From: WGAL01 sp964570865
Lineage (GTDB): Bacteria > Bacteroidota > Ignavibacteria > Ignavibacteriales > Melioribacteraceae
Length of the DNA: 64,000 bases
Assembly (NCBI GenBank): GCA_964570865.1
Contig: CAZMZM010000002.1
Location: forward strand, 1 to 64,000
Direction of reading: 5' to 3'
Shown here: positions 1 through 10,220 of the stretch, one piece after another
Layout: each line of letters starts with the position of its first letter
How positions within the stretch are numbered: position 1 is the first letter of the stretch
Made by a program: the position numbers and the translations under genes
Notes under the pieces: model-generated
Databases searched by the model: none
Told to the model about the DNA's origin: nothing
The model's input: the letters and a program-made list of their open reading frames with translations, nothing else

Positions 1-201
1 AAGACGGTTCATTTAGTATTAACACGAGGAATGACTGTTTCCTAAATCTCTAAAGTGATCCGCCATTCGAAATTACAAAAATCTTGAGAAAAAAAATTAA
101 TTATTAATTATTAGTCAGTAACTATTTCGAGTCCTTTTTATAGTATAACCTCTTTTGATTATTGCCGATAATTTAAGACCCGTATCAAATTCCCTCGCCA
201 C

Positions 202-240
202 AAAAAAAAGCCGATGTCATCACTTAAATAAACATCGGCG
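202..240 (-). terminator. Rho-independent terminator of the kelch protein gene
   Basis: Inverted repeat GCCGATGT (210-217) / ACATCGGC (232-239). On the minus strand the stem is followed by an eight-T run (202-209). It lies 24 bases past the stop codon at 264. Positions 1-201 hold nothing I can recognise. Confidence 0.8.
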
Positions 241-263
241 TAATAATTTTTTTAAAAAATTTA

Positions 264-1604
264 TTATTTAATAATTATCATTTTTTTCGTTTTATGGAAA
301 TTTCCAGCTCGAAGTGTGTAGAAATAAATTCCGCTCGGTAAATTTACGGCGTTAAATCTGACCGAATAATTGCCCGAAGCTTGTTTTTCATTTACCAGCT
401 CTGCAACTTTTTGACCAAGAATGTTGAAAACATTCAACATAACAAACTCGCCATTTCCAACAATAGGTTTAGGCATTGAATATTCTATTGTTGTTGCTTG
501 AGCTTCTCCCGAACTTTTAGAAAAAGGATTCGGATAATTTTGAGATAATCTAAAATTCTTTGGACTCGGTTCATCATCACCAACACCGACTACTGTTAAC
601 GGATAAATATATGTTTCCGAAATAATTGAACCGTTGGACTTTCCGCCGAAAATCAAAATACCGGTTGGAGTTTCATTTTCATCAGTAAGCAAAGCGGCTC
701 CAAAACATGTGCGCGGAAATGGAAGATCATCTAATTGCGTCCATTCTTTTGTAGCAACATCAAATTCCCAAACATCTTTAAACGCTGCACCGCCGGAATC
801 ATCATCTCCTCCCAAGACCCAAATCTTACCCGCTACATCTGATGCAACCATTGCATGGCACTGTCTTCCACCGGGCGATGTTTTTCCGCCGGATTGAAGT
901 TCCCAAGTATCGGTTGTCATATCGTAATCCCACATTTGATTATTTGCACCGTCCGGACCTACACCGCCAAACAATTGAACTTTATTGTTTACAAAAACTG
1001 TTTTATGACCGTATCGATACATCCCCGGGAAATCACTTTTCTTTTCCCAAGTTCCATTCGAAGGGTCATAAACCCAAACGGAAGAGTCGAATTCAAAGTT
1101 TTCATTAAACCCTCCGAAAGCCAGAATTCGCCCGTCGGAAAGTTTTGATGATGAATGGGCGAAACGTGGCTCCATAATAGGACTGCCGTTTTGAACTTCT
1201 TCATTCCATTCGTTAGTCGGGGGATTATAAGACCAAATTGAAGAAATTGTTCCGCCTTCGCCGTCAGCGCCGAAAAAAACGTACATGTCATTTGATCCGG
1301 TTTTATTCGAAACGGCTGCCGAATGAAAAAATTTGCCGGGCGGAGTATTAGTAGGATTTTTATCAATCCATTCTTCTCTTTCGTAGTCCCATTTCCATAA
1401 ACCGCCAATCACGCATCCTTTCCCTCCGGCATCGGAATACCCGCCGTATAAATAAATATCACCTTCAACTTTTGTCATTGTGCAACCGAATCTTGCTTGG
1501 GGGGTTTCGGTTTGAGCTAATACTTGAGGACCGAATCCGGCAAAAAATATTATCGAAAAAACAAAATAAAAAAGTTTCTTTAGGTTTTTACCATGATAAC
1601 TCAT
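264..1604 (-). CDS. Secreted kelch-repeat beta-propeller protein with T9SS sorting domain
   Basis: The predicted product is 446 residues with an N-terminal signal peptide ending near VLAQ, about six kelch repeats (paired GG with downstream W in each blade, such as ILAFGGF...WVYDP and IWVLGGD...WEFD) forming a propeller, and a C-terminal type A sorting domain (LSQNYPNPFSK, LGQKVAEL, SGIYFYTLR, ending MIIIK). Kelch propellers bind proteins or glycans; the family does not give a substrate. The tail predicts export by the type IX system and surface attachment or release. I chose the ATG at 1604, not an upstream start at 1637, because GCAGGAG sits just before it and the signal peptide then begins MSYHGKNLKK. 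It is flanked by long non-coding DNA and looks monocistronic. Confidence 0.85.
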   Translation of the reverse strand: MSYHGKNLKKLFYFVFSIIFFAGFGPQVLAQTETPQARFGCTMTKVEGDIYLYGGYSDAGGKGCVIGGLWKWDYEREEWIDKNPTNTPPGKFFHSAAVSNKTGSNDMYVFFGADGEGGTISSIWSYNPPTNEWNEEVQNGSPIMEPRFAHSSSKLSDGRILAFGGFNENFEFDSSVWVYDPSNGTWEKKSDFPGMYRYGHKTVFVNNKVQLFGGVGPDGANNQMWDYDMTTDTWELQSGGKTSPGGRQCHAMVASDVAGKIWVLGGDDDSGGAAFKDVWEFDVATKEWTQLDDLPFPRTCFGAALLTDENETPTGILIFGGKSNGSIISETYIYPLTVVGVGDDEPSPKNFRLSQNYPNPFSKSSGEAQATTIEYSMPKPIVGNGEFVMLNVFNILGQKVAELVNEKQASGNYSVRFNAVNLPSGIYFYTLRAGNFHKTKKMIIIK

Positions 1605-2212
1605 TTTTAACTCCTGCTTTATTACAAACAATTTCAATTAAATCTCTCTTTCATAGAAAAAGAGTAATCTATACTTAAACAGTTATCTGTTGAATGATAA
1701 CCGAGTAACTTGTGTCGTGTAGCAGGTAAACAATTTGTTATTATTAAAGCAAATTTTTTAGCTTTTCAAATAACAACTAATATAAATATTAGATGTCAAA
1801 CAAGTTGTAATTATCAAAGGAAGAGGAATAATAACTGAGAGAACACTTGATTAACCGTAATATACAAGGATTTTGTATTACTCGTTTCAGTTTTTTCTAC
1901 GGCTTTGTTTGTTCTGTTTTGCGGAAAAATGATTTTCACCAAAAAGTAAATCGAAAGAGTAATTTCAAAAATAGAAATAATTACAATAAACAATTGACAA
2001 CTCGTTAATATTTTTTATTTAATTTAAGAATAATATTTGGCTCAAACAAATTTTTTACTTCGTTATTACATAAACTTACTGAGTTTGAGAAGAAAAACAA
2101 CAATAATCTTAACAAAATTAACCTAAAAAAATTCCTGTAAATGGTGACAAAACGAGAGTGCAATTCAACAATCTTCAAACGAAACTATCGATTAACGGCA
2201 TAAAACTTCGAA
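1605..2212. other. Intergenic region, AT-rich, no gene recognised
   Basis: About 600 bases with no supportable open frame, RNA gene or repeat. It must hold the minus-strand promoter of the kelch gene, but I cannot place a confident -33/-7 pair. Confidence 0.6.
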
Positions 2213-2252
2213 TCGAAAAAAAAAAACCGGATGTACAAACCGTACATCCGGT
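2213..2252 (-). terminator. Rho-independent terminator of the 958-residue protein gene
   Basis: Perfect 11-bp stem ACCGGATGTAC (2226-2236) / GTACATCCGGT (2242-2252) with a 5-base loop. On the minus strand it is followed by a long T run. It begins 23 bases after the stop codon at 2275. Confidence 0.85.
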
Positions 2253-2274
2253 AATTTGAGAATAAAAATATTTT

Positions 2275-5151
2275 TTAACGAATCAGTACCATTTTCTTAG
2301 ATGCAACAAACTCTCCGGCTTTTATTGTGTATATATAAACACCGCTTGCTAATTTGCTCGCATCAAATGTTACTCTGTATGAACCGGCAGATTTTACTCC
2401 ATCAACTAAAGTAGCAACTTGCTGTCCCAAGGAGTTATAAACTCGCAAAGTAACATTAGCAGAACCTGCAATGGAGTAACTAATAACGGTTGTAGGATTG
2501 AAAGGGTTAGGATAATTTTGATTAAGCGCAAACTTTGTCGGCAACGGAGTAACATCATTATCGACTCCGACCAATCCGTCATAAGCAAACGCTAATCCAA
2601 GTAAACCTTTAATTCCGGTAGTTCCAACTTCAGTTCCCGCACCGGTTGAAACATCAATTGCAATCAGCTTACTTGTTTGGTATTCGGTTCCCTGAACTCC
2701 AAAAAGATTGCCGTTACTATCGAATGCTAATCCCCAGAGTACATTATTTAAGCCTGTTTTACCAACGTGCGTTGTATCTCCGGTAACTATATTAACAGTC
2801 ATGATTAAGTCCTTATTGGAAATTAATCGCGAAGCGGCATACATTTCATTTGTAGTCGGATTAAATGTTACGGCTGCAAATCTCATCGGTAAGTCGGCAA
2901 TATATGTTTCATCTCCTGTCTGAACATTAATTGTGTAAAGTTTCGGTTCGGTTGATACACCATAAAGAACGCCGTCTTTGTCAAATGCCATTGCATCCAT
3001 CGGCACATTATATCTCGGTCCGGGATAACCTGTAAAATGCACGGGGAACGCATTTCCGTCTGCCGAACTAACTCTTACAATTAGTGAAGAATCTTGTGAA
3101 GTACCTGCAATAGCAAAAATTTGGTTAGTTAACGGATTAATCGTAATCGTACGTAATGGTTTATATCCGGAATTACCAACAGAAACAGCTTCGCCGGTTG
3201 CCAGATTAACCGTAGCCAAAGCACCACCCGAAGCCCTGCCGGATGAAGCATACATTTTATCTTTATAAACTTGCTGAATAATATAACCTTCACCGTTCAA
3301 CACTACATATACGTTAGGAACATTTGAACTGTTTGTTATCCATAAAGTATCAGCAAAAACAGTGTCAATAGTAGGGATAAATTTTATTCTGAGAGTGAGC
3401 GAGTCGAAAGCATTAAGAGATGTAGGAGAAAATTGGTCGAGCATTACAAAGTCGGGATTTGTTATTGCAATATTATTTATTTCTAATGCTTCCCTTCCCC
3501 AGTTAGTAATATAAATATCAAGTTCCTCACTTTCAGAGCCAACCTCAATTTGCCCGAAATCAAGTTTAGATGCCGAAACGTTCATAGTAGCATTTTGGTA
3601 CGGGTGTGCTCGTACGCCTGAGTTCCAAACACCCCACGAGTTTTTAGCGTGAACGAATTCTGTGCAGAACCAAATGTTGTTGTTATCGGAAGGATCTGTC
3701 CAAGCACCGTTGTAATCTCCCCAGCGATTTCTACTTCCACCGTAAGTAACAACGTAATTATCTTGACCGGGCTGAAGCATTTTATCTTCGGTTGTAAAAA
3801 TAGCTCCGGGTGAAATTACGGAAAAATATGCGCCCATATATTCATCGTTAGCCGAACGGCTGTAAGTTACAAACGAATTATCTTCGCCATCCAAAGCGAT
3901 TGCGGGATAAGTATGGTAATGCTCGCCGTCGCCAAATACAATATCCTGGTCGGCTGTCATACTCGAAACATCAATCTGCAAAAAGTTTACTCCGGAATAA
4001 GAACCGTCTCTAACGGCATGCACCATGTAAAGATAGCCGTCCTTGTAAACCGGTTCATTTCTCAGGTTTTTTCCTCCGCCATCAATTCTCGGAGAACCGC
4101 CGCCTAACTGATTAGGATCGGGAGGCGATGTGTAAGAGGTAACCGGCACGGCAACGCCTGCAAGTCTCGGGTTTGAAATCGGGCTTGATAAAGTGAAAAC
4201 ACCTACGCTGGTTCCGGTTGAGTATGGAGAACCGACAGCAAAATAGTAATTGTTCGAAACTGTCTGCATTCTTACCGGTCTAATGCCGAAGCATGAATAA
4301 CTGGAACCCGGATAAGTAATATTCCAAATATCTTTCCAAGTTACCATTCCGGGATCGGAGGAGATGTAAATGGAAAACTTATCGATAATTCTGATTTTAG
4401 TATAAGCATAACTTCCGGCAAACGAAAATTGATTTGAAGTGAGATAAATCGCTTTATCATCAAATCCTATACCTTCATAATCGCCCCAATTACCTGAACT
4501 GGTGTTTCCGTTAACATTGGAAGGAAGCGCCCAGTTAAACCAAGTGCCCAAAGGATTATCATCGTCGGAAACAGAAATTAAATAATAAGATTCGCTTGCA
4601 GATCCGTTTTGATGCAGCCAAACCATTACCCAACGATTATCGAAATGATCGTAAATTACCTTAGGGTCAAATGTACTTGCACCTTGTAAAGCGGTTCCAA
4701 ACCAAGAGTTTGCTGAAATATCTTTTAATATGTTCCCTTCTTTATCAGCAATCATAAATCTACTGTTTACAACTTGCATCACATAGTTCGGGCCTACTGC
4801 AATATAAGGGTCGGGAGGAATACTGTTTTCTTGTGTAAAACCCTCATAACCTTTAAAAACTATTACGCTGTCGGTAGTACTTTTTTGCAGTGAGTTTTTA
4901 AATCTAACAACATTGGAACCTTCGTAACCGGTAGGTCTTGTCGGATCCTGCAGATAATCAGGCAAATCGTAATCATCGTTTACATAAAAAAGTTTTATTC
5001 TCGGTTGGGTAGATAAACTTTTGGAAAAGTTATCGGTTGATACCGTAACTCCGGTTTCAACAGAACCGTCGGCAGGACCGTCATAACTTATCTGAGCAAA
5101 ACTCAACGCTGAAAAGAGAAAAAAAACAAAAACCAATAAAGCCTTTTTCAT
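2275..5151 (-). CDS. Large secreted protein with T9SS sorting domain and Hydin/ASPM-like domain
   Basis: The protein has 958 residues with a clear signal peptide (MKKALLVFVFFLFSALSFAQ). The first half (about 90-530) is a beta-rich region I cannot name, containing PDPYIAVGPNYVMQVVNS and repeated W-G-D-Y-N/E motifs. A region near 535-640 (LDFGQIEVGSESEELDIYIT, then FIPTIDTVFADTLWI) resembles the ASPM-SPD2-Hydin immunoglobulin-like fold. A propeller-like section with repeated 'A..P.TN.M/I.A' strands covers about 640-860. The tail from about 868 is a type A sorting domain (LNQNYPNPFNPTTVISYS ... MVLIR). It is probably surface exposed; substrate and role are unknown. The 3' end carries its own terminator. 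Confidence 0.85.
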   Translation of the reverse strand: MKKALLVFVFFLFSALSFAQISYDGPADGSVETGVTVSTDNFSKSLSTQPRIKLFYVNDDYDLPDYLQDPTRPTGYEGSNVVRFKNSLQKSTTDSVIVFKGYEGFTQENSIPPDPYIAVGPNYVMQVVNSRFMIADKEGNILKDISANSWFGTALQGASTFDPKVIYDHFDNRWVMVWLHQNGSASESYYLISVSDDDNPLGTWFNWALPSNVNGNTSSGNWGDYEGIGFDDKAIYLTSNQFSFAGSYAYTKIRIIDKFSIYISSDPGMVTWKDIWNITYPGSSYSCFGIRPVRMQTVSNNYYFAVGSPYSTGTSVGVFTLSSPISNPRLAGVAVPVTSYTSPPDPNQLGGGSPRIDGGGKNLRNEPVYKDGYLYMVHAVRDGSYSGVNFLQIDVSSMTADQDIVFGDGEHYHTYPAIALDGEDNSFVTYSRSANDEYMGAYFSVISPGAIFTTEDKMLQPGQDNYVVTYGGSRNRWGDYNGAWTDPSDNNNIWFCTEFVHAKNSWGVWNSGVRAHPYQNATMNVSASKLDFGQIEVGSESEELDIYITNWGREALEINNIAITNPDFVMLDQFSPTSLNAFDSLTLRIKFIPTIDTVFADTLWITNSSNVPNVYVVLNGEGYIIQQVYKDKMYASSGRASGGALATVNLATGEAVSVGNSGYKPLRTITINPLTNQIFAIAGTSQDSSLIVRVSSADGNAFPVHFTGYPGPRYNVPMDAMAFDKDGVLYGVSTEPKLYTINVQTGDETYIADLPMRFAAVTFNPTTNEMYAASRLISNKDLIMTVNIVTGDTTHVGKTGLNNVLWGLAFDSNGNLFGVQGTEYQTSKLIAIDVSTGAGTEVGTTGIKGLLGLAFAYDGLVGVDNDVTPLPTKFALNQNYPNPFNPTTVISYSIAGSANVTLRVYNSLGQQVATLVDGVKSAGSYRVTFDASKLASGVYIYTIKAGEFVASKKMVLIR

Positions 5152-5217
5152 AATTAATTCCTTAAAGTATTAGTAAATAATTAAATAAAGTAATAAAATA
5201 TTAATTGCATATCATTT

Positions 5218-6537
5218 TCAATCGGATTTTTTAACTACAACCTTGGAGCCTTCCTCGGCAATCACTTTTATTCTGTTTCCTTTTTCTATGTAATCTCCTT
5301 CGGTAATTACATCTATTCTTTTATCATCAAAAAGTCCTATTCCTGCAGGACGTAAATCTGATAACGCAACTCCTTCTTTACCCAACAATTCGCGTACTTC
5401 ATCTTTTACCGTGTAACCCGAACCGGAAGCAATGCGCTCCTTAAGTACAAAAGTATTAAAAAGTTTGGACTTTGGTAAAAATTTAAACAAAAAATAACTT
5501 AAAATAATTGTTGCGAGTAAAGCTCCTCCTAACTCGAGTACTGCAAGATCAATCGCCTCAGCGGTTAAATAATCTCCGGATGGAATCAGCCCGAGAAACA
5601 ATGAAGCAACGATTGAAATTATCCCCGCAATCCCGAATATACCGAATCCGGGTATCACAAAAATTTCAAGCAGAAGTGCAACAACTCCGACAATAAACAG
5701 AATTATATCAAGAGCGGAAACAAGCTGCATAATAACACCGGAGCCGAAAAAGAGGAAAAAGGCAATTAATGAAAGCGTTCCGGCAATTCCAAATCCGGGA
5801 CTTTTGATTTCAACAAACATTCCGACCATTCCCACCATCAGAAGAAGTGAAACAACTACCGGATGATTAAGAAAACCTACAATTTTTTCACCGGCGTTAG
5901 GATTAATTCTTTTGATCTCAGCGTCCGGATAACCTGCCCAGGTTAGAACCTCATTAACATTGCTCAAAACCGTATCGGCTATGCCGTATTTTACAGCCTC
6001 TTCTGCAGTAAGTGTGATAAGTTTTGTACTGTCAACCAATCCGCGAACAACAATTCGTTCATCCACCATTCCTTCCGCAATTTCTTTCGGACGTCCGTTT
6101 TCTTCGGCGGTAGCTCGCATCTCAGACCGCATATAAGATTGATATTTTTCCGATTGCTTTTCTCCCTTTTGGTCAACAACCGTTGTAGCGCCAATTGAAG
6201 AACCGGGTGCCATCACAATTTTTTTTGCGGATAATGTTATCAGCGCCCCTGCTGATATTGCTCTTTTATTTACGAAAGCAATTGTAGGCAATGTTGAATT
6301 AATAATTAAATCTTTAAGTTGTGTAGCAACATCAACTCTCCCACCGAATGTATTTATTTCAAATAATATCACCGATGCATTTTCTTGCTCGGCTTCCTTA
6401 ATGCCTCGTTCAACATAGGGAACTAATCCGGGACCTATCTCGGAATTAATTTTAATTAACACCACACTATTTTCTTTGGCACTTATTGTACTAATGATAA
6501 GAAATAATAACGCAGCTATATATTTTATAATAGTCAT
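5218..6537 (-). CDS. NfeD-family membrane serine protease (long, ClpP-like form)
   Basis: The 439-residue protein has a signal segment, a ClpP/SppA-like protease domain (about 25-215), four to five membrane helices (about 230-350) and a C-terminal OB-fold NfeD domain (about 375-439). The GG-R motif (TFGGRVDVA), the nucleophile in ISAGALITL (S95) and a lysine near K131 match the Ser-Lys dyad known from archaeal NfeD proteases. This family cleaves hydrophobic segments, often with a stomatin/SPFH partner; none is encoded next to it here. It lies 66 bases upstream of the 958-residue gene and downstream of the transglycosylase gene, all on the minus strand. Confidence 0.9.
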   Translation of the reverse strand: MTIIKYIAALLFLIISTISAKENSVVLIKINSEIGPGLVPYVERGIKEAEQENASVILFEINTFGGRVDVATQLKDLIINSTLPTIAFVNKRAISAGALITLSAKKIVMAPGSSIGATTVVDQKGEKQSEKYQSYMRSEMRATAEENGRPKEIAEGMVDERIVVRGLVDSTKLITLTAEEAVKYGIADTVLSNVNEVLTWAGYPDAEIKRINPNAGEKIVGFLNHPVVVSLLLMVGMVGMFVEIKSPGFGIAGTLSLIAFFLFFGSGVIMQLVSALDIILFIVGVVALLLEIFVIPGFGIFGIAGIISIVASLFLGLIPSGDYLTAEAIDLAVLELGGALLATIILSYFLFKFLPKSKLFNTFVLKERIASGSGYTVKDEVRELLGKEGVALSDLRPAGIGLFDDKRIDVITEGDYIEKGNRIKVIAEEGSKVVVKKSD

Positions 6538-6637
6538 ACCAGTTATGATTTATTGAACTTAGAATTTAACAATTTTTTATTTCAGACGCATAGAAATATT
6601 TGCGAAGTAAGACGGAGCACTAATTCATAAGTTCAAT

Positions 6638-9202
6638 CTAAAGGTAAATCCTAAGTTTCATTCCGGGTTTAATTTTGTTATCGGAAAGATTATTCCATTC
6701 CTTAATTTCACTTACATGACAATCATGTTCTCTGGCAATTTTCCACAAGGATTCCCCTTCCTTTACAATATATACTTTTGCCTTTTTATTAAGGACGTCC
6801 GGATTTTTATTTTTGCTTAGATTGGCAAATGTAACTTTAACATTTTTCTTTGATTTGTTGTTTTTTAGCGATAACACTTGCCCCGCTTTAATTTTATTAC
6901 CGCTAATATTATTCCACTTTCTCAAATCATCCGTTGAAACATGATTTCTAAGTGCAATTTGACTGAGCGTATCGCCATGTTTTACAATATATTTTCCATT
7001 CTTTGCTTTTGAATTTCCGGAACTCTTCTTTGATACGGCAAGTTTAGCGGAATAAATTTTTAATTTTTTCCCGACAATAATTTTATTCCCGTGCAGATTG
7101 TTCCATCTTCTTAAGTCGGATGAACGAACTTTGAATTTCTCGGCAATTTGGCTGATTGTATCGCCTGGTTTAATTACATAGTAATTTCCCTTCTTCCCTT
7201 TTGTGTAAGATGATTTTCTTTTTGCGTATCTGATCGAAGGAGATGCCTTTCCGGTATAAATATGTAAAACCTTACCTACATAAATTCTGTTTCCTCTAAT
7301 GTTATTCCATCTTTTAATTTGGGAAACCTTAACCCCGTACTTCATAGCAATAGTTGAAAGCGCTTCTCCGTTTTTTATTTTATGCGCAATCCACATTCCG
7401 CCCGAATTCGCATATAATATTCTAAGCTTTTCATTACGTGTTTTGTGATCAATCGCTCTACAGAAATCAACTTTTGAACTATCAACGTAAAGAGTTATTT
7501 TTTGTCCGATACCAATCGAAGTTGTGTAGGGCAAATCATTCCAATTACGAATATCGGAAACACGAATCTTAAAAATTGTCGCCAAGTCCACAAGATTGTC
7601 GTACCGCTTGATTGTGTATTTAACAGGAACTTTCCCTTCCGGAATGTCAACTTCATCTGTGTCGAAGCGGGAATAATCAATATTTCCGGTATCTTGTTCA
7701 ATTTTAAGTTGATAAGGTGAATTTTCCGCAAAATTTCTGCTCTCATCAACAGCCGGCATTTCATCAACACTCAGTTCAAAATCATTATTGATTCTTCCCG
7801 AAATCGGAATCTTTAACTGTACGCCGGGATAAATGCGTGACTTTCTTGAAATTTTATTAAACTTGGCAAGTACCGATGTTTTGATTTTGTACCTGTAAGC
7901 AATACCGCTTAAAGTCTCTCCGGATTTAACCACGTGAATCACATATTGTATTTTAGCATCGTCCGGTACGTTTTCGATATTTTTAACAAAGGCATCGTAA
8001 GTTTCAACCGGAACCCGGAGTTCGTAACCTCCAAGTCCTTTGGGAGGCGTTGACCTCTGAACCAAAGCGGGATTAAGTTCCTTAATAAAATCGACTGAAA
8101 CGCCGGCACATTTTGCAATAACGGATAAATCAACCGCTTCATCAATGTAATATTTTTTTGTTTCATGAGCTGTTTCATATTTTAGATTTTTAAATCCGAA
8201 CTGCTCGGGGTTTGCTCCTATAATTGTAGCCGCTAAATATTGCGGGACATAATTTCTTGTTTCGCGCGGAATAAATCTGCGAATATCCCAAAAGTTTTTG
8301 CTTTTAGCTCTGCGAATAGCGCTGTGAATTCGTCCCTCGCCTGTGTTATAAGCAGCCAAAGCCAAATACCAATCGCCCAATGATTCGTACAAATCCTTTA
8401 AGTGCTGTGCCGCCGCATGTGTGGATTGTTCCGGATCGCGCCGTTCGTCAATGTAGAAGTTTATTCTCAAACCGTAAATCCTTGCTGTTCCCGGTATGAA
8501 CTGCCAAAGCCCTACTGCTCTTGCCCATGAGCGTGAATTCGGATTCAACCCGCTTTCCATCATGCTTAAAAATATCAACTGCTGCGGTACGCCTTCCTCT
8601 TTAAAAATATCAGCCATCATCGGAAAGTACTTGCCGGAGCGGGTAAGCCATCTCTGCATGGTTCTTCTTCCTCGTCCGGAAAAATATTCAATATACTGCT
8701 CAACGTAACGATTTACTTCAAGCTTAAAATCTCCGACGCTTATCACATCGTTTATTTCGACGTTACCTAAAGTATCGTCCTGCATTTCAACATCATTAAC
8801 GGAATTCATCCATTCCTGAAATGCAGTGTTGGAGGAACTATCCGGTGCATCAGGCAAAGTCGAAAGAAATTGCTGATAATTTTCCTGAATACTTTTTTCA
8901 AGTTCCGTGTACGATGCGTTCTCATCGATATTTGGGAAATAGCCCAACTTATCTAAAGTAGAAAGCGCTTTCTCGTAACTGTCAACAGCTTTTTGAGTAC
9001 TGTCCCTGCGGGCATATTTCATTGCCGCTATATAATCAGTACGTGCTTCTTCCAGCAAGTTATTAATCACGGCGGAATTATCGGCAACTTCCGTTGAGTC
9101 GCCGGTTAAGCCGATATTATCAAATAACGGCTTAACCAAACTACATGAACTGAATAAAAACATGGAAAATGTTAATATAAAACTATATATAATGTATCGC
9201 AC
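6638..9202 (-). CDS. MltD-like lytic transglycosylase lipoprotein with six LysM repeats
   Basis: This is an 854-residue lipoprotein: hydrophobic leader then LFSSC with lipid-accepting C20. An SLT goose-lysozyme-type domain (about 190-310) has catalytic E216 in SMMESGLNP and the family motifs GLWQFIPGTA and AYNTGEGRI. Six LysM modules follow (about 420-465, 527-573, 603-649, 673-717, 736-780, 809-854), each with a (G/D)(D/E/N)(T/S/A)L-like start and WNN..GN.I..G. It cleaves peptidoglycan to 1,6-anhydro products; the repeats bind GlcNAc chains. The start is GTG at 9202, supported by TTGGAG just upstream and by the leader length; the next ATG would remove the signal. E. coli MltD has two LysM modules, so six is many. 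Confidence 0.92.
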   Translation of the reverse strand: MRYIIYSFILTFSMFLFSSCSLVKPLFDNIGLTGDSTEVADNSAVINNLLEEARTDYIAAMKYARRDSTQKAVDSYEKALSTLDKLGYFPNIDENASYTELEKSIQENYQQFLSTLPDAPDSSSNTAFQEWMNSVNDVEMQDDTLGNVEINDVISVGDFKLEVNRYVEQYIEYFSGRGRRTMQRWLTRSGKYFPMMADIFKEEGVPQQLIFLSMMESGLNPNSRSWARAVGLWQFIPGTARIYGLRINFYIDERRDPEQSTHAAAQHLKDLYESLGDWYLALAAYNTGEGRIHSAIRRAKSKNFWDIRRFIPRETRNYVPQYLAATIIGANPEQFGFKNLKYETAHETKKYYIDEAVDLSVIAKCAGVSVDFIKELNPALVQRSTPPKGLGGYELRVPVETYDAFVKNIENVPDDAKIQYVIHVVKSGETLSGIAYRYKIKTSVLAKFNKISRKSRIYPGVQLKIPISGRINNDFELSVDEMPAVDESRNFAENSPYQLKIEQDTGNIDYSRFDTDEVDIPEGKVPVKYTIKRYDNLVDLATIFKIRVSDIRNWNDLPYTTSIGIGQKITLYVDSSKVDFCRAIDHKTRNEKLRILYANSGGMWIAHKIKNGEALSTIAMKYGVKVSQIKRWNNIRGNRIYVGKVLHIYTGKASPSIRYAKRKSSYTKGKKGNYYVIKPGDTISQIAEKFKVRSSDLRRWNNLHGNKIIVGKKLKIYSAKLAVSKKSSGNSKAKNGKYIVKHGDTLSQIALRNHVSTDDLRKWNNISGNKIKAGQVLSLKNNKSKKNVKVTFANLSKNKNPDVLNKKAKVYIVKEGESLWKIAREHDCHVSEIKEWNNLSDNKIKPGMKLRIYL

Positions 9203-9311
9203 CTAAACTCCAAAATTCAACTTTAATAAAAGTAATCTATTATAATTTCTTTTTCAAATTTTTCTTTATCTATTTTCTGTAAGTTATTATTATTAAATTA
9301 TTTGAATAAAT

Positions 9312-9337
9312 AAAAAAGCCGGCTGACAGCCGGCTGC
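9312..9337 (-). terminator. Rho-independent terminator of the 88-residue protein gene
   Basis: Stem AGCCGGCT (9317-9324) / AGCCGGCT (9328-9335) with a 3-base loop, followed on the minus strand by a T run (9312-9316). It lies 26 bases past the stop codon at 9363. Confidence 0.8.
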
Positions 9338-9362
9338 AAAAAGTCTTGAGACAAAAAGATAA

Positions 9363-9629
9363 TTATTTCAAACCTTGCAATCCATCTTCAATTTTTTTGG
9401 ATAAATCTTCGATAGAAATATTTTCAATATGTAATTTATTTTTTTTAAGAGTAGTAATAAAAGAATCTCCTTCGCCGCGAATTGATTTTAACAGATCAAA
9501 ACTCAATCTGTTGCGATCGTTTTCAATCGGTAAAAATTCCGAAAGAGTATTAATAAAGCTATAAACCTTTACTTCCAGCGCATCGCTTTCGTTTTTATCG
9601 ATTACAATTCCTTTTTCCATTGTAGCCAT
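9363..9629 (-). CDS. Small conserved-looking hypothetical protein
   Basis: Predicted soluble protein of 88 residues with no signal peptide or membrane segment. It is acidic at the N-terminus and helical (KIEDGLQGLK tail). I do not recognise a family. The gene looks real: it has GAGGTAG five bases before the ATG, a canonical terminator just past its stop, and it stands alone as a minus-strand unit. A competing plus-strand frame over the same DNA lacks these signals. Confidence 0.6.
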   Translation of the reverse strand: MATMEKGIVIDKNESDALEVKVYSFINTLSEFLPIENDRNRLSFDLLKSIRGEGDSFITTLKKNKLHIENISIEDLSKKIEDGLQGLK

Positions 9630-9759
9630 TTTCTACCTCTAAATTTTTAATTTATAAAAATAACGAAGATTTCCCACACTCTCAATAAAAAGAAATTTTT
9701 TCTTTAATTATTTTCTAATTGAAAAAAAAACAGTAAATTAGTAAGAAAAGTGAGGAAAA

Positions 9760-10215
9760 ATGTCAACTAAACGATGGGCAATATTGGCATCGACCTTTTT
9801 TATTATTGCATTGGTCGAATTTGCAATAATAATGTCAATGAATGCACCCGTTCCAAAAGCTAAAATAATTAAAGTTGAACAAACTTCAAACAGTTCTAAT
9901 ACCGAGCCAACTTCTAAAGTGCTTGATGTCGGAGTTCCCGGCAGAATAACGTCAGAATTTCAAACAACGCCGATAGAAGAAACCGGCGGAGAAGCTATTG
10001 CAACCGGAAAATACGGAGCATGGAAATCCCTGAAAGTCGGAATGTCAAAAAGCCAAGTACTTTCGTTATTGGGCAAACCGAGATTAGTTAAGAGAGGAAT
10101 TAGTGAAATCTGGAGATACAGCTACACAAAAGAACATTTCGGAGACGTTATTTTTTATAAAAATAAAATAATAACTTGGTTGCCACCGACTATTGAACTG
10201 GAAGAAGTTAAATAA
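9760..10215 (+). CDS. Membrane-anchored protein with BamE/SmpA-like C-terminal domain
   Basis: This 151-residue protein has one N-terminal helix (about 8-28, FFIIALVEFAIIMSM), a low-complexity linker, and a C-terminal domain from about 85 with the pattern WKSLKVGMSKSQVLSLLGKP...IWRYS. That pattern is typical of the SmpA/OmlA (BamE-like) fold, where G-M-S-K-x-Q-V-x-x-L-L-G-x-P marks the first helix. BamE belongs to the outer-membrane assembly complex, but many small lipoproteins share the fold and this one has no lipobox, so a Bam role is not implied. GTGAGGAAAA precedes the ATG. It converges with the HisH-like gene only five bases away. Confidence 0.6.
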   Translation: MSTKRWAILASTFFIIALVEFAIIMSMNAPVPKAKIIKVEQTSNSSNTEPTSKVLDVGVPGRITSEFQTTPIEETGGEAIATGKYGAWKSLKVGMSKSQVLSLLGKPRLVKRGISEIWRYSYTKEHFGDVIFYKNKIITWLPPTIELEEVK

Positions 10216-10220
10216 TTTTC

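Noticed and set aside
842..1408. Open frames on other strands within the kelch gene and many similar ones across the window
   Set aside because: They lie wholly inside better-supported genes, lack ribosome sites and have unnatural composition.
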